A stretch of DNA of 64,000 nucleotides from Micromonospora thermarum (GTDB lineage: Bacteria > Actinomycetota > Actinomycetes > Mycobacteriales > Micromonosporaceae). The stretch covers positions 1 through 64,000 of the forward strand of contig NZ_JAATEO010000020.1 in the NCBI RefSeq assembly GCF_012034245.1. The letters run 5' to 3'. The position numbers were made by a program, and so were the translations under genes. Of the stretch, positions 49,456 through 59,964 are shown piece after piece. Each line of letters opens with the position of its first letter. Position 1 is the first letter of the stretch. The notes beneath the pieces are model-generated. The model saw only the letters and a program-made list of their open reading frames with translations. It searched no databases and had not been told where the DNA came from.

Positions 49456-50268
49456 TTATCGGTCGGATCCGGCGGCGGTCGCCGGCCCGCCGCCGTCGCC
49501 GGTGGGGCGGTCCCGGACGAGGACCTCGATGCCGTCGAGGATGCGGGCCAGGCCGAACTCGAACGCCCGCCGGGGGTCACCGGCGGCCTGGTACTCCTCC
49601 CCCGCCGCGGTGCCGACGCGGGCGGCGAGCGGGAACCGGCGCGGGTCGAGGGCCTTCTCCAGGTACGGGGCGTGCGCCGCCCACCACTGCTGCTCGGTCA
49701 GGCCGGTGCTCGCGGCGGCCTGGGCGGCCTCCACCGCGCTGCGGACCGCGCCGTGGACGAACCCGTCGACGAGCGTGACGACGGCGTCCATCTCCAGGTC
49801 GGTGAGGCCGATCCCGTCGACCGCGCGCAGTTCCTGCTCGTAGCGGGCGATCAGGTGGGGGCCCAGCGGCGGGCGGGTGGTGGCGACCTGCAACAGCCAC
49901 GGATGCCGCAGGTAGCGGGCCCAGTTGTCCCGGGCCACCCGTTCCAGGCGGGCCCGCCAGCCGGCGGTCGGGTCGTCGGTCGCGGCGTCGACGGTCTCCC
50001 CGTAGACGGTGTCGAGCATGACGTCGAGGAGTTCGCCCTTGCCCGGCACGTACGTGTAGAGGCTCATCGTGCCCACGCCGAGGCGCTCGGCGACGCGCCG
50101 CATGGACAGGGCGGCGAGCCCTTCGGCGTCGGCGACCTCGATGGCCGCCCGGACGATGCGGTCGACGGACAGGTCGGGCCGGCCCTTGCGGCCGACCCGC
50201 TCCCGGGTGCGCCACAGCAGGGCGAGGCTGCGCGCCGGATCGCCGGTGCCGCTGTACTCGGTCGTCAC
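49456..50268 (-). CDS. TetR family repressor of the adjacent ABC exporter
   Basis: 270 residues. The DNA-binding part is RIVRAAIEVADAEGLAALSM then RRVAERLGVGTMSLYTYVPG, with the LYxYVPxKxELLDxMLD continuation of the TetR_C_1 (tetracycline-repressor-like) class. The C-terminal domain (WARYLRHPWLLQVATTRPPL, TLVDGFVHGAVRSAVEAAQ) fits drug-binding regulators. It is divergent from the drrAB-like genes across a perfect palindrome at 50287-50313, the likely operator. Start GTG 50268. Confidence 0.92.
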   Translation of the reverse strand: MTTEYSGTGDPARSLALLWRTRERVGRKGRPDLSVDRIVRAAIEVADAEGLAALSMRRVAERLGVGTMSLYTYVPGKGELLDVMLDTVYGETVDAATDDPTAGWRARLERVARDNWARYLRHPWLLQVATTRPPLGPHLIARYEQELRAVDGIGLTDLEMDAVVTLVDGFVHGAVRSAVEAAQAAASTGLTEQQWWAAHAPYLEKALDPRRFPLAARVGTAAGEEYQAAGDPRRAFEFGLARILDGIEVLVRDRPTGDGGGPATAAGSDR

Positions 50269-50286
50269 CCGCTCACCTTACCGTCC

Positions 50287-50313
50287 GCCGTACCGTATGG
50301 TGTACGGTACGGC
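50287..50313. promoter_or_regulatory. TetR-type operator between repressor and ABC exporter genes
   Basis: Perfect dyad with 11-base arms, GCCGTACCGTA and TACGGTACGGC, around TGGTG, in the 76-base divergent intergenic region. The size and symmetry fit a TetR dimer. Confidence 0.8.
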
Positions 50314-50344
50314 GTACGGGAACCGGGTTTCGAGGGGGTGCGGC

Positions 50345-51319
50345 ATGCCAGTGAACGGGCCGACGATCGACGCCGAGGGGCTCCGCAAGCGCTACGGCGA
50401 CATGCGGGCGCTGGACGGGCTGGACCTGACCGTCCCCGCCGGCGGGGTGTGCGGGCTGCTCGGCCCGAACGGTGCGGGCAAGACCACCGCGGTGCGGGTC
50501 CTCACCACCCTGCTGCGGCCGGACGCGGGCCGGGCCACCGTCGCCGGCGCCGACGTGCTGCGCCACCCGGACCGGGTCCGCGCGCGCATCGGGCTGGTCG
50601 GCCAGCACGCCGCCGTCGACGAGGTGCTCAGCGGCCGGCAGAACCTGGTGCTCTTCGCGCGCCTGCACCACCTGCCGGTGTCCCGGGCGCGGGCGCGGGC
50701 GGCGGACCTGCTCGACCGGTTCGACCTCGTCGACGCCGCCGACCGTCCGGTCGGCACGTACTCCGGCGGCATGCGCCGCCGCCTCGACCTGGCCGCCGGG
50801 CTGATCCTCGACCCGCCGGTGCTCGTCCTGGACGAGCCCACCACCGGGCTGGACCCGCGGGCCCGGGCGCAGGTGTGGGATGCCGTGCGCGGGCTCGCCG
50901 CGGCCGGCACGACCGTGCTGCTGACCACGCAGTACCTGGAGGAGGCCGACCAGTTGGCCGACACCCTCCGGGTCGTCGACCGGGGCCGGGTCATCGCCGC
51001 CGGCACCCCCGACCAGCTGAAGACCGCCCTCGGCGGTGACCGCGTCGACGTGGTGCTGTCCCGCCCCGACGACCTCGACCGGGCGGTACGCCTCGTCGGC
51101 GTCGCCGTCGGCGCGGCCCCCGACGTCGACCCGGCGGCGCTGCGGCTCAGCGTGCCCGTCCCGCAGCGGGTCACCGCCCTCGCCGCCGTGCTGCGGGCGC
51201 TCGACGACGCTGGGCTCGCCCCGGCGGACGTCGCGGTGCGCCGCCCCACCCTCGACGAGGTGTACCTGCGGCTCACCGCCCGGGACGCCCCCGACACCGA
51301 CCGGACGGTGACCGCATGA
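50345..51319 (+). CDS. ABC exporter ATP-binding protein, DrrA-like
   Basis: 324 residues. Walker A GPNGAGKTT, Q-loop VGQHAAVDE, signature YSGGMRRRLDLAAGL, Walker B LVLDEPTTGLD, His-loop shifted to LLTTQYLEEAD (Gln in place of His, as in the DrrA daunorubicin-resistance class), and the DrrA-type C-terminal extension ending RRPTLDEVYLRLT. Such ATPases pump antibiotics or lipids out together with an ABC-2 permease. ATG 50345 has CGAGGGGGTG upstream. The stop overlaps the next ATG. Confidence 0.92.
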   Translation: MPVNGPTIDAEGLRKRYGDMRALDGLDLTVPAGGVCGLLGPNGAGKTTAVRVLTTLLRPDAGRATVAGADVLRHPDRVRARIGLVGQHAAVDEVLSGRQNLVLFARLHHLPVSRARARAADLLDRFDLVDAADRPVGTYSGGMRRRLDLAAGLILDPPVLVLDEPTTGLDPRARAQVWDAVRGLAAAGTTVLLTTQYLEEADQLADTLRVVDRGRVIAAGTPDQLKTALGGDRVDVVLSRPDDLDRAVRLVGVAVGAAPDVDPAALRLSVPVPQRVTALAAVLRALDDAGLAPADVAVRRPTLDEVYLRLTARDAPDTDRTVTA

Positions 51320-52122
51320 CGACCCTGCCCGCCCGGCGGCTGCGCTTCGCCGTCTCCGACAGCCTGGTGCTCACCGGCCGCGCGCTCGCGCACGCGGTCC
51401 GCCAACCGGTGCCGGTGCTCGTCGGCCTCCTCTTCCCGGTGCTGCTGGTGCTGATGTTCGGCTACCTGTTCGGCGGCGCGATGACCGTTCCCGGCGGCGG
51501 TGACTACCGGGAGTTCCTGCTGCCCGGCATGTTCGCCATGACGGTGGCCTTCGGCATCGAGGCCACCTACACGGCGGTGGCCAGCGACACCGCCCGGGGC
51601 GTCACCGACCGGTTCCGGACGCTGCCGATGGCGCCGTCGGCGGTGGTCACCGGCCGCGCCGCCGCCGACCTGCTCCACTCGGCGGCCGGCCTGGCCGTGA
51701 TGCTCGCCTGCGGGCTGGCGGTCGGCTGGCAGTGGCGGGCCGGGCCGGCGCGGGCGCTGGCCGCGGTGGGGCTGCTCCTGCTGCTGCGGTTCGCGCTGAT
51801 CTGGGTGGGCATCCACCTGGCGCTGGTGCTGCGCCGCCCCGAGTCGGTGGTGGCGCTGCAGATCCTGGTGTGGCCGGTCGGGTTCACCTCCAACGCGTTC
51901 GTCGCACCCGAGACGATGCCGGGCTGGCTCGCGGCGGTCGCCGAGTGGAACCCGCTGTCGGCCACCGTCGCGGCCTGCCGCGAGCTGTTCGGCAACCCGG
52001 GCTGGGGCGGCGACTCCTTCGCCGCGCAGCACGCCGTCGCCCTGGCGGTGGTGTGGCCGGTGCTGCTGATCGCCGTGTTCCTGCCCCTGTCGGTGCGCCG
52101 CTGGCGGCACCTCGGCCGGTGA
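51316..52122 (+). CDS. ABC-2 type permease, DrrB-like
   Basis: 268 residues, six hydrophobic segments. Visible family text: VLVGLLFPVLLVLMFGYLFG, YREFLLPGMFAMTVAFGIEA, VTDRFRTLPMAPSAVVTGRA and the EWNPLSATVAACRELFGNPG loop near the end. It pairs with the ATPase upstream (ATGA overlap, coupled translation) to make an exporter controlled by the divergent TetR. A palindromic repeat follows the stop. Confidence 0.92.
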   Translation: MTTLPARRLRFAVSDSLVLTGRALAHAVRQPVPVLVGLLFPVLLVLMFGYLFGGAMTVPGGGDYREFLLPGMFAMTVAFGIEATYTAVASDTARGVTDRFRTLPMAPSAVVTGRAAADLLHSAAGLAVMLACGLAVGWQWRAGPARALAAVGLLLLLRFALIWVGIHLALVLRRPESVVALQILVWPVGFTSNAFVAPETMPGWLAAVAEWNPLSATVAACRELFGNPGWGGDSFAAQHAVALAVVWPVLLIAVFLPLSVRRWRHLGR

Positions 52123-52137
52123 CGCCCCGGCACGCGC

Positions 52138-52206
52138 CGATCATGGAGTCGTGGTGGTCGTTTCGCCCTTTTCGCGGCCTTCAGCCGCACCACGACTCCA
52201 TGATCG
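52138..52206. repeat. Dispersed palindromic repeat, copy 2
   Basis: Perfect 19-bp arms (CGATCATGGAGTCGTGGTG at 52138-52156, complement at 52188-52206) around a 31-base loop. The arm matches copy 1 at 6936-7004 except for a few bases, while the loops differ. It sits between convergent drrB and pabB, so it may also act as a terminator. Confidence 0.85.
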
Positions 52207-52212
52207 ACGGGG

Positions 52213-53388
52213 CTAGGGCCGGGGCGCGGCGAGGGTGGCGCGGACCGGGGCGGTCTTCGCGGCGGCCTCGGCGACCTCGGCGTCGGGGTCGCTGCCCCAG
52301 GTGATGCCGCCGCCGGCCCACACGTGCAGCCGGTCGGCGTCGGCGGCGGCCGTGCGGATGGTCAGGCCCAGGTCGACCCGGCCGGGGGCGACCCAGCCGA
52401 GCGCGCCCATGCTGGCGCCCCGGCCCACCGGTTCCAGGGCGGCGATCCGCTCCAGGGCGGCGAGCTTCGGCGCGCCGGTGACCGACCCGCCGGGGCAGAC
52501 GGCCCGGAGCAGGTCGGCCAGGCCGACGCCGTCGGCGACGGCCGCCGACACGGTGGACTCGGCCTGCCACAGGTCGCACCAGCGGCGGACGGCGAACAGC
52601 TCGTCCACCCGGACGCTGCCGGTGCGGGCGACACGGGCCAGGTCGTTGCGTTCCAGGTCCACGATCATGACGTGTTCGGCGCGTTCCTTCGCGCTGGCCA
52701 GCAGCTCGGCGCGGCCGGCGGCGGTGGCCGGCCGGGTGCCCTTGATGGGCCGGGTGAGCACCCGTCCGCCGGTGACCTCCACCAGGGTCTCCGGGGAGGC
52801 GCAGCCGATCGCCCAGCCGGCGCCGCTGAGGGTGCCGCCGTAGCGGGCGCCGGGCAGCGCGCCCAGGCGGGCGAGGGCCGGCAGCGGGTCGCCGGTGTAG
52901 GGGGCGGCGGCGTGTCCGACGAGGTTGACCTGGTAGACGTCGCCGCGGCCGATGGCGTCGCGGACGGCGCGGACGGTGCTGGCGTGTTGCCGCGGCGTCC
53001 AGCTCTCCGCCCAGTCGCCGAGCCACCAGCCGGCGGCCGGCCGGCGGGCGGGCGCGGGCACGTCGGCGTGCCGGTAGACGACGACGGCGACCTCGGGCAG
53101 CGCCGGTGCCGGGTTGGGGGCGCCGGCGGCGCCGCCGGCGATGGCCGCGCCGGCGGCGGCGGAGACGTACAGGGCGGCCCCGCACACCCCGTGGGGGCGG
53201 TGGGCGCGGGCCGGGCGGGCGAGGTCGTCCAGGTGGAGGCCGTGGGCGGCGAGGAAGTCCTGCGCGAGCGCGGCCGGGTCGCCGCCGTCGGCGGGCCGCC
53301 ATTCCCAGCGGGCGGCCTCGGTGAGGGTACGGCGGCAGCCGGCCGGCGCCGCGGGGACATCGACCGCAATCCGTGGGAGCGTTTCCAC
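52213..53388 (-). CDS. pabB: Aminodeoxychorismate synthase component I (chorismate-binding)
   Basis: 391 residues. Converts chorismate to 4-amino-4-deoxychorismate for folate, with a glutamine amidotransferase partner that is not in this window. The chorismate-binding core has DVYQVNLVGHAAA, GCASPETLVEV, and TRPIKGTRPAT. The Lys in PIKGT is the active-site lysine of PabB; anthranilate synthases have Ala there. IVDLERNDLARVARTGSVRV, GSVTGAPKLAALERI and WAGGGITWGSDPDAE follow. GTG 53388 (VETLPRIAV) is preferred because AGATAGGG lies upstream; GTG 53439 is also in frame. Confidence 0.9.
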   Translation of the reverse strand: METLPRIAVDVPAAPAGCRRTLTEAARWEWRPADGGDPAALAQDFLAAHGLHLDDLARPARAHRPHGVCGAALYVSAAAGAAIAGGAAGAPNPAPALPEVAVVVYRHADVPAPARRPAAGWWLGDWAESWTPRQHASTVRAVRDAIGRGDVYQVNLVGHAAAPYTGDPLPALARLGALPGARYGGTLSGAGWAIGCASPETLVEVTGGRVLTRPIKGTRPATAAGRAELLASAKERAEHVMIVDLERNDLARVARTGSVRVDELFAVRRWCDLWQAESTVSAAVADGVGLADLLRAVCPGGSVTGAPKLAALERIAALEPVGRGASMGALGWVAPGRVDLGLTIRTAAADADRLHVWAGGGITWGSDPDAEVAEAAAKTAPVRATLAAPRP

Positions 53389-53535
53389 GCCGTGTGGCCC
53401 TATCTGCCTCGTCCGTTCAGTGGATTTCGTGTCCCGCACGCGCGTACCTGCTCGATGCCGGCCACTTTCGCTTGGTACTGTGCGTCACTGGTCATGTGAA
53501 CCATGACACAGTGCCCCCACAGTCCGGAGAACCCG

Positions 53536-53736
53536 ATGTGCCAGCACCAACCCACCTGCCCCTCCGCCGAAGCGACCGACCGGGACGCCGCCCGGGTCCT
53601 CGCCTGCTTCCCTGAGCAGGGCTGGAGCCTGCTCTGCAACGGTGTCATCCTTTTTGAGGACACCGGCGAGCTGCTGCCCGACGGGCGCACCATCGCCCCG
53701 CACCGCGGCCCCGCCCGCCACGCCCTCGTCGCCTGA
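53536..53736 (+). CDS. DUF5999 family small protein
   Basis: 66 residues: begins MCQHQPTCPSAEATDRDAAR, then VLACFPEQGWSLLCNGVILF and EDTGELLPDG. This is the near-invariant pattern of a small actinobacterial family of unknown function, with Cys2, Cys8 and two further Cys that could bind a metal. GGAG precedes ATG 53536. An imperfectly placed dyad GTCATG/CATGAC lies in the upstream region shared with divergent pabB. Confidence 0.85.
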   Translation: MCQHQPTCPSAEATDRDAARVLACFPEQGWSLLCNGVILFEDTGELLPDGRTIAPHRGPARHALVA

Positions 53737-53861
53737 CCGGCCACTCAGCGTCACGTTCCTGTTCACGTCGGCCCCAGGCTAGTCCCCCGGGCGGGGACCG
53801 GTGGCGGTGGAGTCGACGTGAGCGGCCGGGGCGGCCCACGACCGCCCCGGCGGCACCCTCG

Positions 53862-56678
<2,817 letters not shown>

Positions 56679-56749
56679 GGGCTGCGCTCCCGGGGGCGAG
56701 GTCGACAGGTCGCCCTCCCCCTCTGTCGCGCCCACGGGCGCTCCACAGT

Positions 56750-56850
56750 GCCTGCCCACGCGGTCCTTTTGCCTGAGAGGTTCCGGGGAGGATTTGCCCC
56801 TTCGGCGCCGCCCCGGGTGGTTCCGGGCGGTCTCTCCCACGTGGGTGCTG
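56750..56850 (-). ncRNA. Glycine riboswitch (single aptamer) upstream of gcvP
   Basis: On the minus strand the conserved pieces are GGGAGAGACCGCCC (56838-56825), CGCCGAAGGGGCAAATCC (56807-56790) and CCTCTCAGGCAAAAGGACCG (56780-56761), closed by a P1 stem of CCCACG with CGTGGG. This is the classic gcvT-type glycine aptamer. A short ACTGTGGAGCGC follows, resembling the opening of a second aptamer, but the second core is absent, so it is a singlet. Glycine binding is expected to switch on gcvP. Confidence 0.93.
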
Positions 56851-56917
56851 CCGGCATGGTCAACGCTACCAGCGCGCAGGAATCCCGCGCCGCCGTCCCC
56901 CGGCCGCCGCGCCCCGG

Positions 56918-57787
56918 CTACGACGCGACCGGCGTCACACCCACCGGCACCGGCTCGGGCGGTGCGACGCGGTCGGCGAGCGCCGGCAGCAGCCGGCCCA
57001 GCGGGGCGTCCACCGTCAGCGCCGCGTACGCGTCGCCGCGGGTCGGGCCCTGGTTGACGATCGCCACCGGGATGCCCAGCTTCGCCGCCCGCAGCACGAA
57101 CCGCCGCCCCGACATCACCGTCAACGACGACCCCAGCACCAGCAGCAGCCGCGCCGACTCCACCATCGCGAAGCAGCGGGCCACCCGCGCCGCGGGCACC
57201 GTCTCGCCGAAGAACACCACGTCCGGCTTCAGCATGCCGGTGCGGCACACCGCGCAGTCGACCGTCCGGAACCGGGCCACCGCCTCGTCGGCGAGATCCA
57301 CGTCACCGTCCGGGTTGACCGCGGCCACCTGCGCGTCGAACCCCGGGTTGGCCTCGGTCAGCCGCCGGTCCAGTTCCTCCCGGGAGGTGCCGTTGCCGCA
57401 GTCCAGGCAGACCACCTCGTCGAGGCGGCCGTGCAACTCCACCACCCCGCCGCTGCCCGCCGCCGTGTGCAGGCCGTCGACGTTCTGCGTGATGATCCCG
57501 TCGACCAGGCCGGCGTGCTGCAGACGGGCCACCGCCCGGTGGCCGTCGTTCGGGGCGGCCCGGGCGATCGTCCGCCACCCCAGGTGGCTGCGCGCCCAGT
57601 AGCGCCGCCGCGCCGCCACGTCACCGGTGAACGCCTGGTACGTCATCGGGGTGTGCCGGCGGGCCGCGCCGCTGGGCCCCCGGTAGTCGGGGATGCCCGA
57701 CTCGGTGGACAGGCCCGCCCCGCTGAGCACCACCACCCCACCGCCGCCGACCAGGCGCGCCAGGGGCTCGACCATCTCCTGCGTCAC
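56918..57787 (-). CDS. Sir2 family NAD-dependent protein deacylase
   Basis: 289 residues. NAD-binding GAGLSTESGIPDYRG, TQNVDGLH, catalytic His in VVELHGRLDEVVC, zinc ligands CLDCG and CAVC, then MLKPDVVFFGETVPAARVA and LLVLGSSLTVMSG. All key residues are present; the MLKPDVVFFGE pattern is of the class II/III bacterial sirtuins. It removes acyl groups from lysines using NAD. GTG 57787 chosen; ATG 57775 lies directly on a possible ribosome site. Confidence 0.93.
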   Translation of the reverse strand: MTQEMVEPLARLVGGGGVVVLSGAGLSTESGIPDYRGPSGAARRHTPMTYQAFTGDVAARRRYWARSHLGWRTIARAAPNDGHRAVARLQHAGLVDGIITQNVDGLHTAAGSGGVVELHGRLDEVVCLDCGNGTSREELDRRLTEANPGFDAQVAAVNPDGDVDLADEAVARFRTVDCAVCRTGMLKPDVVFFGETVPAARVARCFAMVESARLLLVLGSSLTVMSGRRFVLRAAKLGIPVAIVNQGPTRGDAYAALTVDAPLGRLLPALADRVAPPEPVPVGVTPVAS

Positions 57788-57959
57788 GTGACAATGCTGC
57801 CCCAACCCCCGCTCACCCGCCCACACACCGCCCCGGCGGACCCGGTCGACCAGGAAGGTCCGGCTGCGCCCACCGCCGACGGTCGACCTGGACCCGGCCG
57901 CGCCGGTCCGGCCGTCCACGCGGGGCCGCACGCCGCCCCGGGCCGGTAGGTTCGGCGGT

Positions 57960-58619
57960 ATGCGTGTCGTCATCGCCGGGGGCCACGGCAAGATCGCCCG
58001 GCTGCTGGAACGGGAACTCGCCGGACGCGGCGACACCGCCGTCGGCCTCATCCGCAATCCGGACCACGCCGCCGCCCTCACCGCGGCCGGCGCCCACCCG
58101 GTGGTGTGCGACCTGGAACACGCGACGGTCGACACCGTCGCCGGCCACCTGCCCGGCGCCGACGCGGTCGTCTTCGCCGCCGGAGCGGGCCCCGGCAGCG
58201 GCGCCGCCCGCAAGGACACCGTCGACCGCGCCGCCGCCGTGCTCCTCGCCGACGCCGCCCAGGCCGCCGGCGTGCGCCGCTACCTGCTGGTCTCGTCGAT
58301 GGGCGTCGAGGCGCCACCCGCGCCCGGCACCGACGCGGTGTGGGCGGCGTACCTGCGGGCCAAGAAGGCCGCCGAGGACGACGTCACCGGCCGCGACCTG
58401 GACTGGACGGTGCTGCGCCCCGGCCGGCTCACCGACGACGCACCCACCGGCCGGATCACCCTCGCCCGGCACGTCCCGCGCGGGGCCGTGACCCGCGCCG
58501 ACGTCGCCCGCGTCCTCGTCGCCCTGCTGTATGCCCCCGACACCGCCGGCCGGATCCTCGAACTGGTCGACGGCGACACCCCGATCGGCGACGCGGTGCC
58601 GGCCGCCACCGGCCGCTGA
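57960..58619 (+). CDS. NAD(P)H-binding atypical SDR (YwnB/YwnA-like)
   Basis: 219 residues. Cofactor loop VVIAGGHGKIARLLERELAG (GGxGxxG variant), a second strand GLIRNPDHAAAL binding the adenosine, AVVFAAGAGPGSGAARKDTV, YLLVSSMGVEAPP and a YLRAKKAAEDDV segment in place of YxxxK. It belongs to the NmrA/YwnB-like group of putative sugar or quinone epimerases/reductases. No clear operon partner. Confidence 0.85.
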   Translation: MRVVIAGGHGKIARLLERELAGRGDTAVGLIRNPDHAAALTAAGAHPVVCDLEHATVDTVAGHLPGADAVVFAAGAGPGSGAARKDTVDRAAAVLLADAAQAAGVRRYLLVSSMGVEAPPAPGTDAVWAAYLRAKKAAEDDVTGRDLDWTVLRPGRLTDDAPTGRITLARHVPRGAVTRADVARVLVALLYAPDTAGRILELVDGDTPIGDAVPAATGR

Positions 58620-58711
58620 CCGTTCGCCCCGGAGTTGAGGGTTGCCCGCGCACCCCCGAGCGAACGCCCAGCAAAAGCCTCACAAAGCACGTCAATGAGA
58701 AAATTGAAGGT

Positions 58712-59179
58712 GTGAACGCCGACGAGATGACCCGCCACATCCTCGACACCTTCGACGGTGTCACCGCCCTCGAGGCCACCGGTGACACGTTCTTCATCTA
58801 CGACCCGCACGGCGACCTCCCCGCGCAGCGGCAGCTCCCGTTCGCGACGATCGTCACCGGCGACCACTACGACACCGTGTCCGACCTGAACCGGCCGGGC
58901 GCCTACCGGCTCAACATCGGGCTCACCCGGGCCGGCTACACCACGCTGTTCGGCCCCGCCCCGTCCCGCCGGGACGAGCAGGGCGTCCTGGACACCGGCG
59001 TCGACTACGCGGCGACGGACACCCTGATGCCGCATCCGATCTACGCCTCCCAGCACTGGGTGAGCGTGGTCGATCCCGGCGACGCGACGCTGCCGGCCGT
59101 GCGCGCGCTGCTGGCCGAGGCGCACGGCTTCGCCGCCCGCAAGCACGCCAACCAGCGAACCCGACGCTCACCGGCCTGA
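58712..59179 (+). CDS. DUF6194 family protein
   Basis: 155 residues starting with GTG 58712 after GAAGG. Family text: ILDTFDGVTALEATGDTFFI, YDPHGDLPAQRQLPFATIVT, YRLNIGLTRAGYTTLFG, and the end HPIYASQHWVSVVDPGDAT. The layout suggests a nucleotide- or DNA-contact protein of the MmcQ/YjbR-like fold, but function is unknown. The leader 58640-58711 is notably A+T-rich. Confidence 0.85.
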   Translation: MNADEMTRHILDTFDGVTALEATGDTFFIYDPHGDLPAQRQLPFATIVTGDHYDTVSDLNRPGAYRLNIGLTRAGYTTLFGPAPSRRDEQGVLDTGVDYAATDTLMPHPIYASQHWVSVVDPGDATLPAVRALLAEAHGFAARKHANQRTRRSPA

Positions 59180-59190
59180 CACCGGACCCT

Positions 59191-59225
59191 GGCGTGGGGG
59201 CCGGCCGGACGCCGGACCCCACGCC
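59191..59225. terminator. Hairpin between DUF6194 and DivIVA-like genes
   Basis: 15-bp stem with one mismatch (GGCGTGGGGGCCGGC, 59191-59205; 59211-59225) and loop CGGAC, between convergent stops. Confidence 0.75.
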
Positions 59226-59228
59226 GCG

Positions 59229-59912
59229 TCACCGCTGACCGTGGCGGGGCAACGCACCCTGCCCGGCGCCCGCACCGACCGCCGGACCGTCCTGCGCCAA
59301 CCGCTGCATCGTCCGCGCCAGGTGCTCGCTGCCGTCGTCGAGGTGCCGCGCCGCCGCCTGCATGTGCGAGATCATCATCTCGCCGTAGATGCGCAGCGCC
59401 TCCCGCGCCGCCACCGAGTCGTCGAAGCTCGCCCCGGCCGACGCGCGGTACTCCTGCACCGCCCGCTCCGCCTCCTGCCGGGCCTCCTCCGCCGCGGCCC
59501 GCACGTAGCTCTCGTACTGCGCCCGGGCGTACTCGGCGACCCGCCGGGCGTAGTCGTGCGCCTGGGCGATGATCTGCTCGGCCTCCCGCTGCGCCGCCGA
59601 CAGCAGGTTCACCTCCTTCGCCGCCGGCATCGCCGCCGCCGGCGCGCTCGGCAGCACCCCGTGCCGGTGCAGCTCCAGCTGGTCGTTGAGCCGCTCGTTC
59701 TCCGCCCGCAGGTGCGCGATCTGCGACGCCAGCAGATCCAGCTCGTCGGCCACCTGCACCCGGAACCGGTCCACGTCGGCGTTGTCGTAGCCCCGGCGGG
59801 TGAACGAGGCGGTGCCGAACTCCCACCGCCGCACCCGGTCCGCGGTCATCCGCACCTGCACACCACCGGAGACGTGCATACCGTCGTACCGGCTGATCTG
59901 GCTCGCGCTCAC
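59229..59912 (-). CDS. DivIVA-domain coiled-coil protein
   Basis: 227 residues. The N-terminal DivIVA domain is seen at about 30-70: EFGTASFTRRGYDNADVDRF then RVQVADELDLLASQI, with the membrane-inserting Phe and the following coiled coil. A second coiled coil from about 105 (AQREAEQIIAQAHDYARRVA, EEARQEAERAVQEYRAS) follows. Proteins of this type mark curved membranes or poles and guide wall growth. It is shorter than the main DivIVA/Wag31 and has no cell-division cluster nearby, so it is probably a paralogue. GTG 59912. Confidence 0.85.
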   Translation of the reverse strand: MSASQISRYDGMHVSGGVQVRMTADRVRRWEFGTASFTRRGYDNADVDRFRVQVADELDLLASQIAHLRAENERLNDQLELHRHGVLPSAPAAAMPAAKEVNLLSAAQREAEQIIAQAHDYARRVAEYARAQYESYVRAAAEEARQEAERAVQEYRASAGASFDDSVAAREALRIYGEMMISHMQAAARHLDDGSEHLARTMQRLAQDGPAVGAGAGQGALPRHGQR

Positions 59913-59964
59913 CGTATCCGCCCTTCGTCCGCCACTGCGGGGCTCGCGAGCTCACTCCTCGCGC

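Noticed and set aside
56679..56750. Second glycine aptamer
   Set aside because: Only the opening ACTGTGGAGCGC is similar; the CGAAGGGGCAA and CAGGCAAAAGG cores are not repeated.
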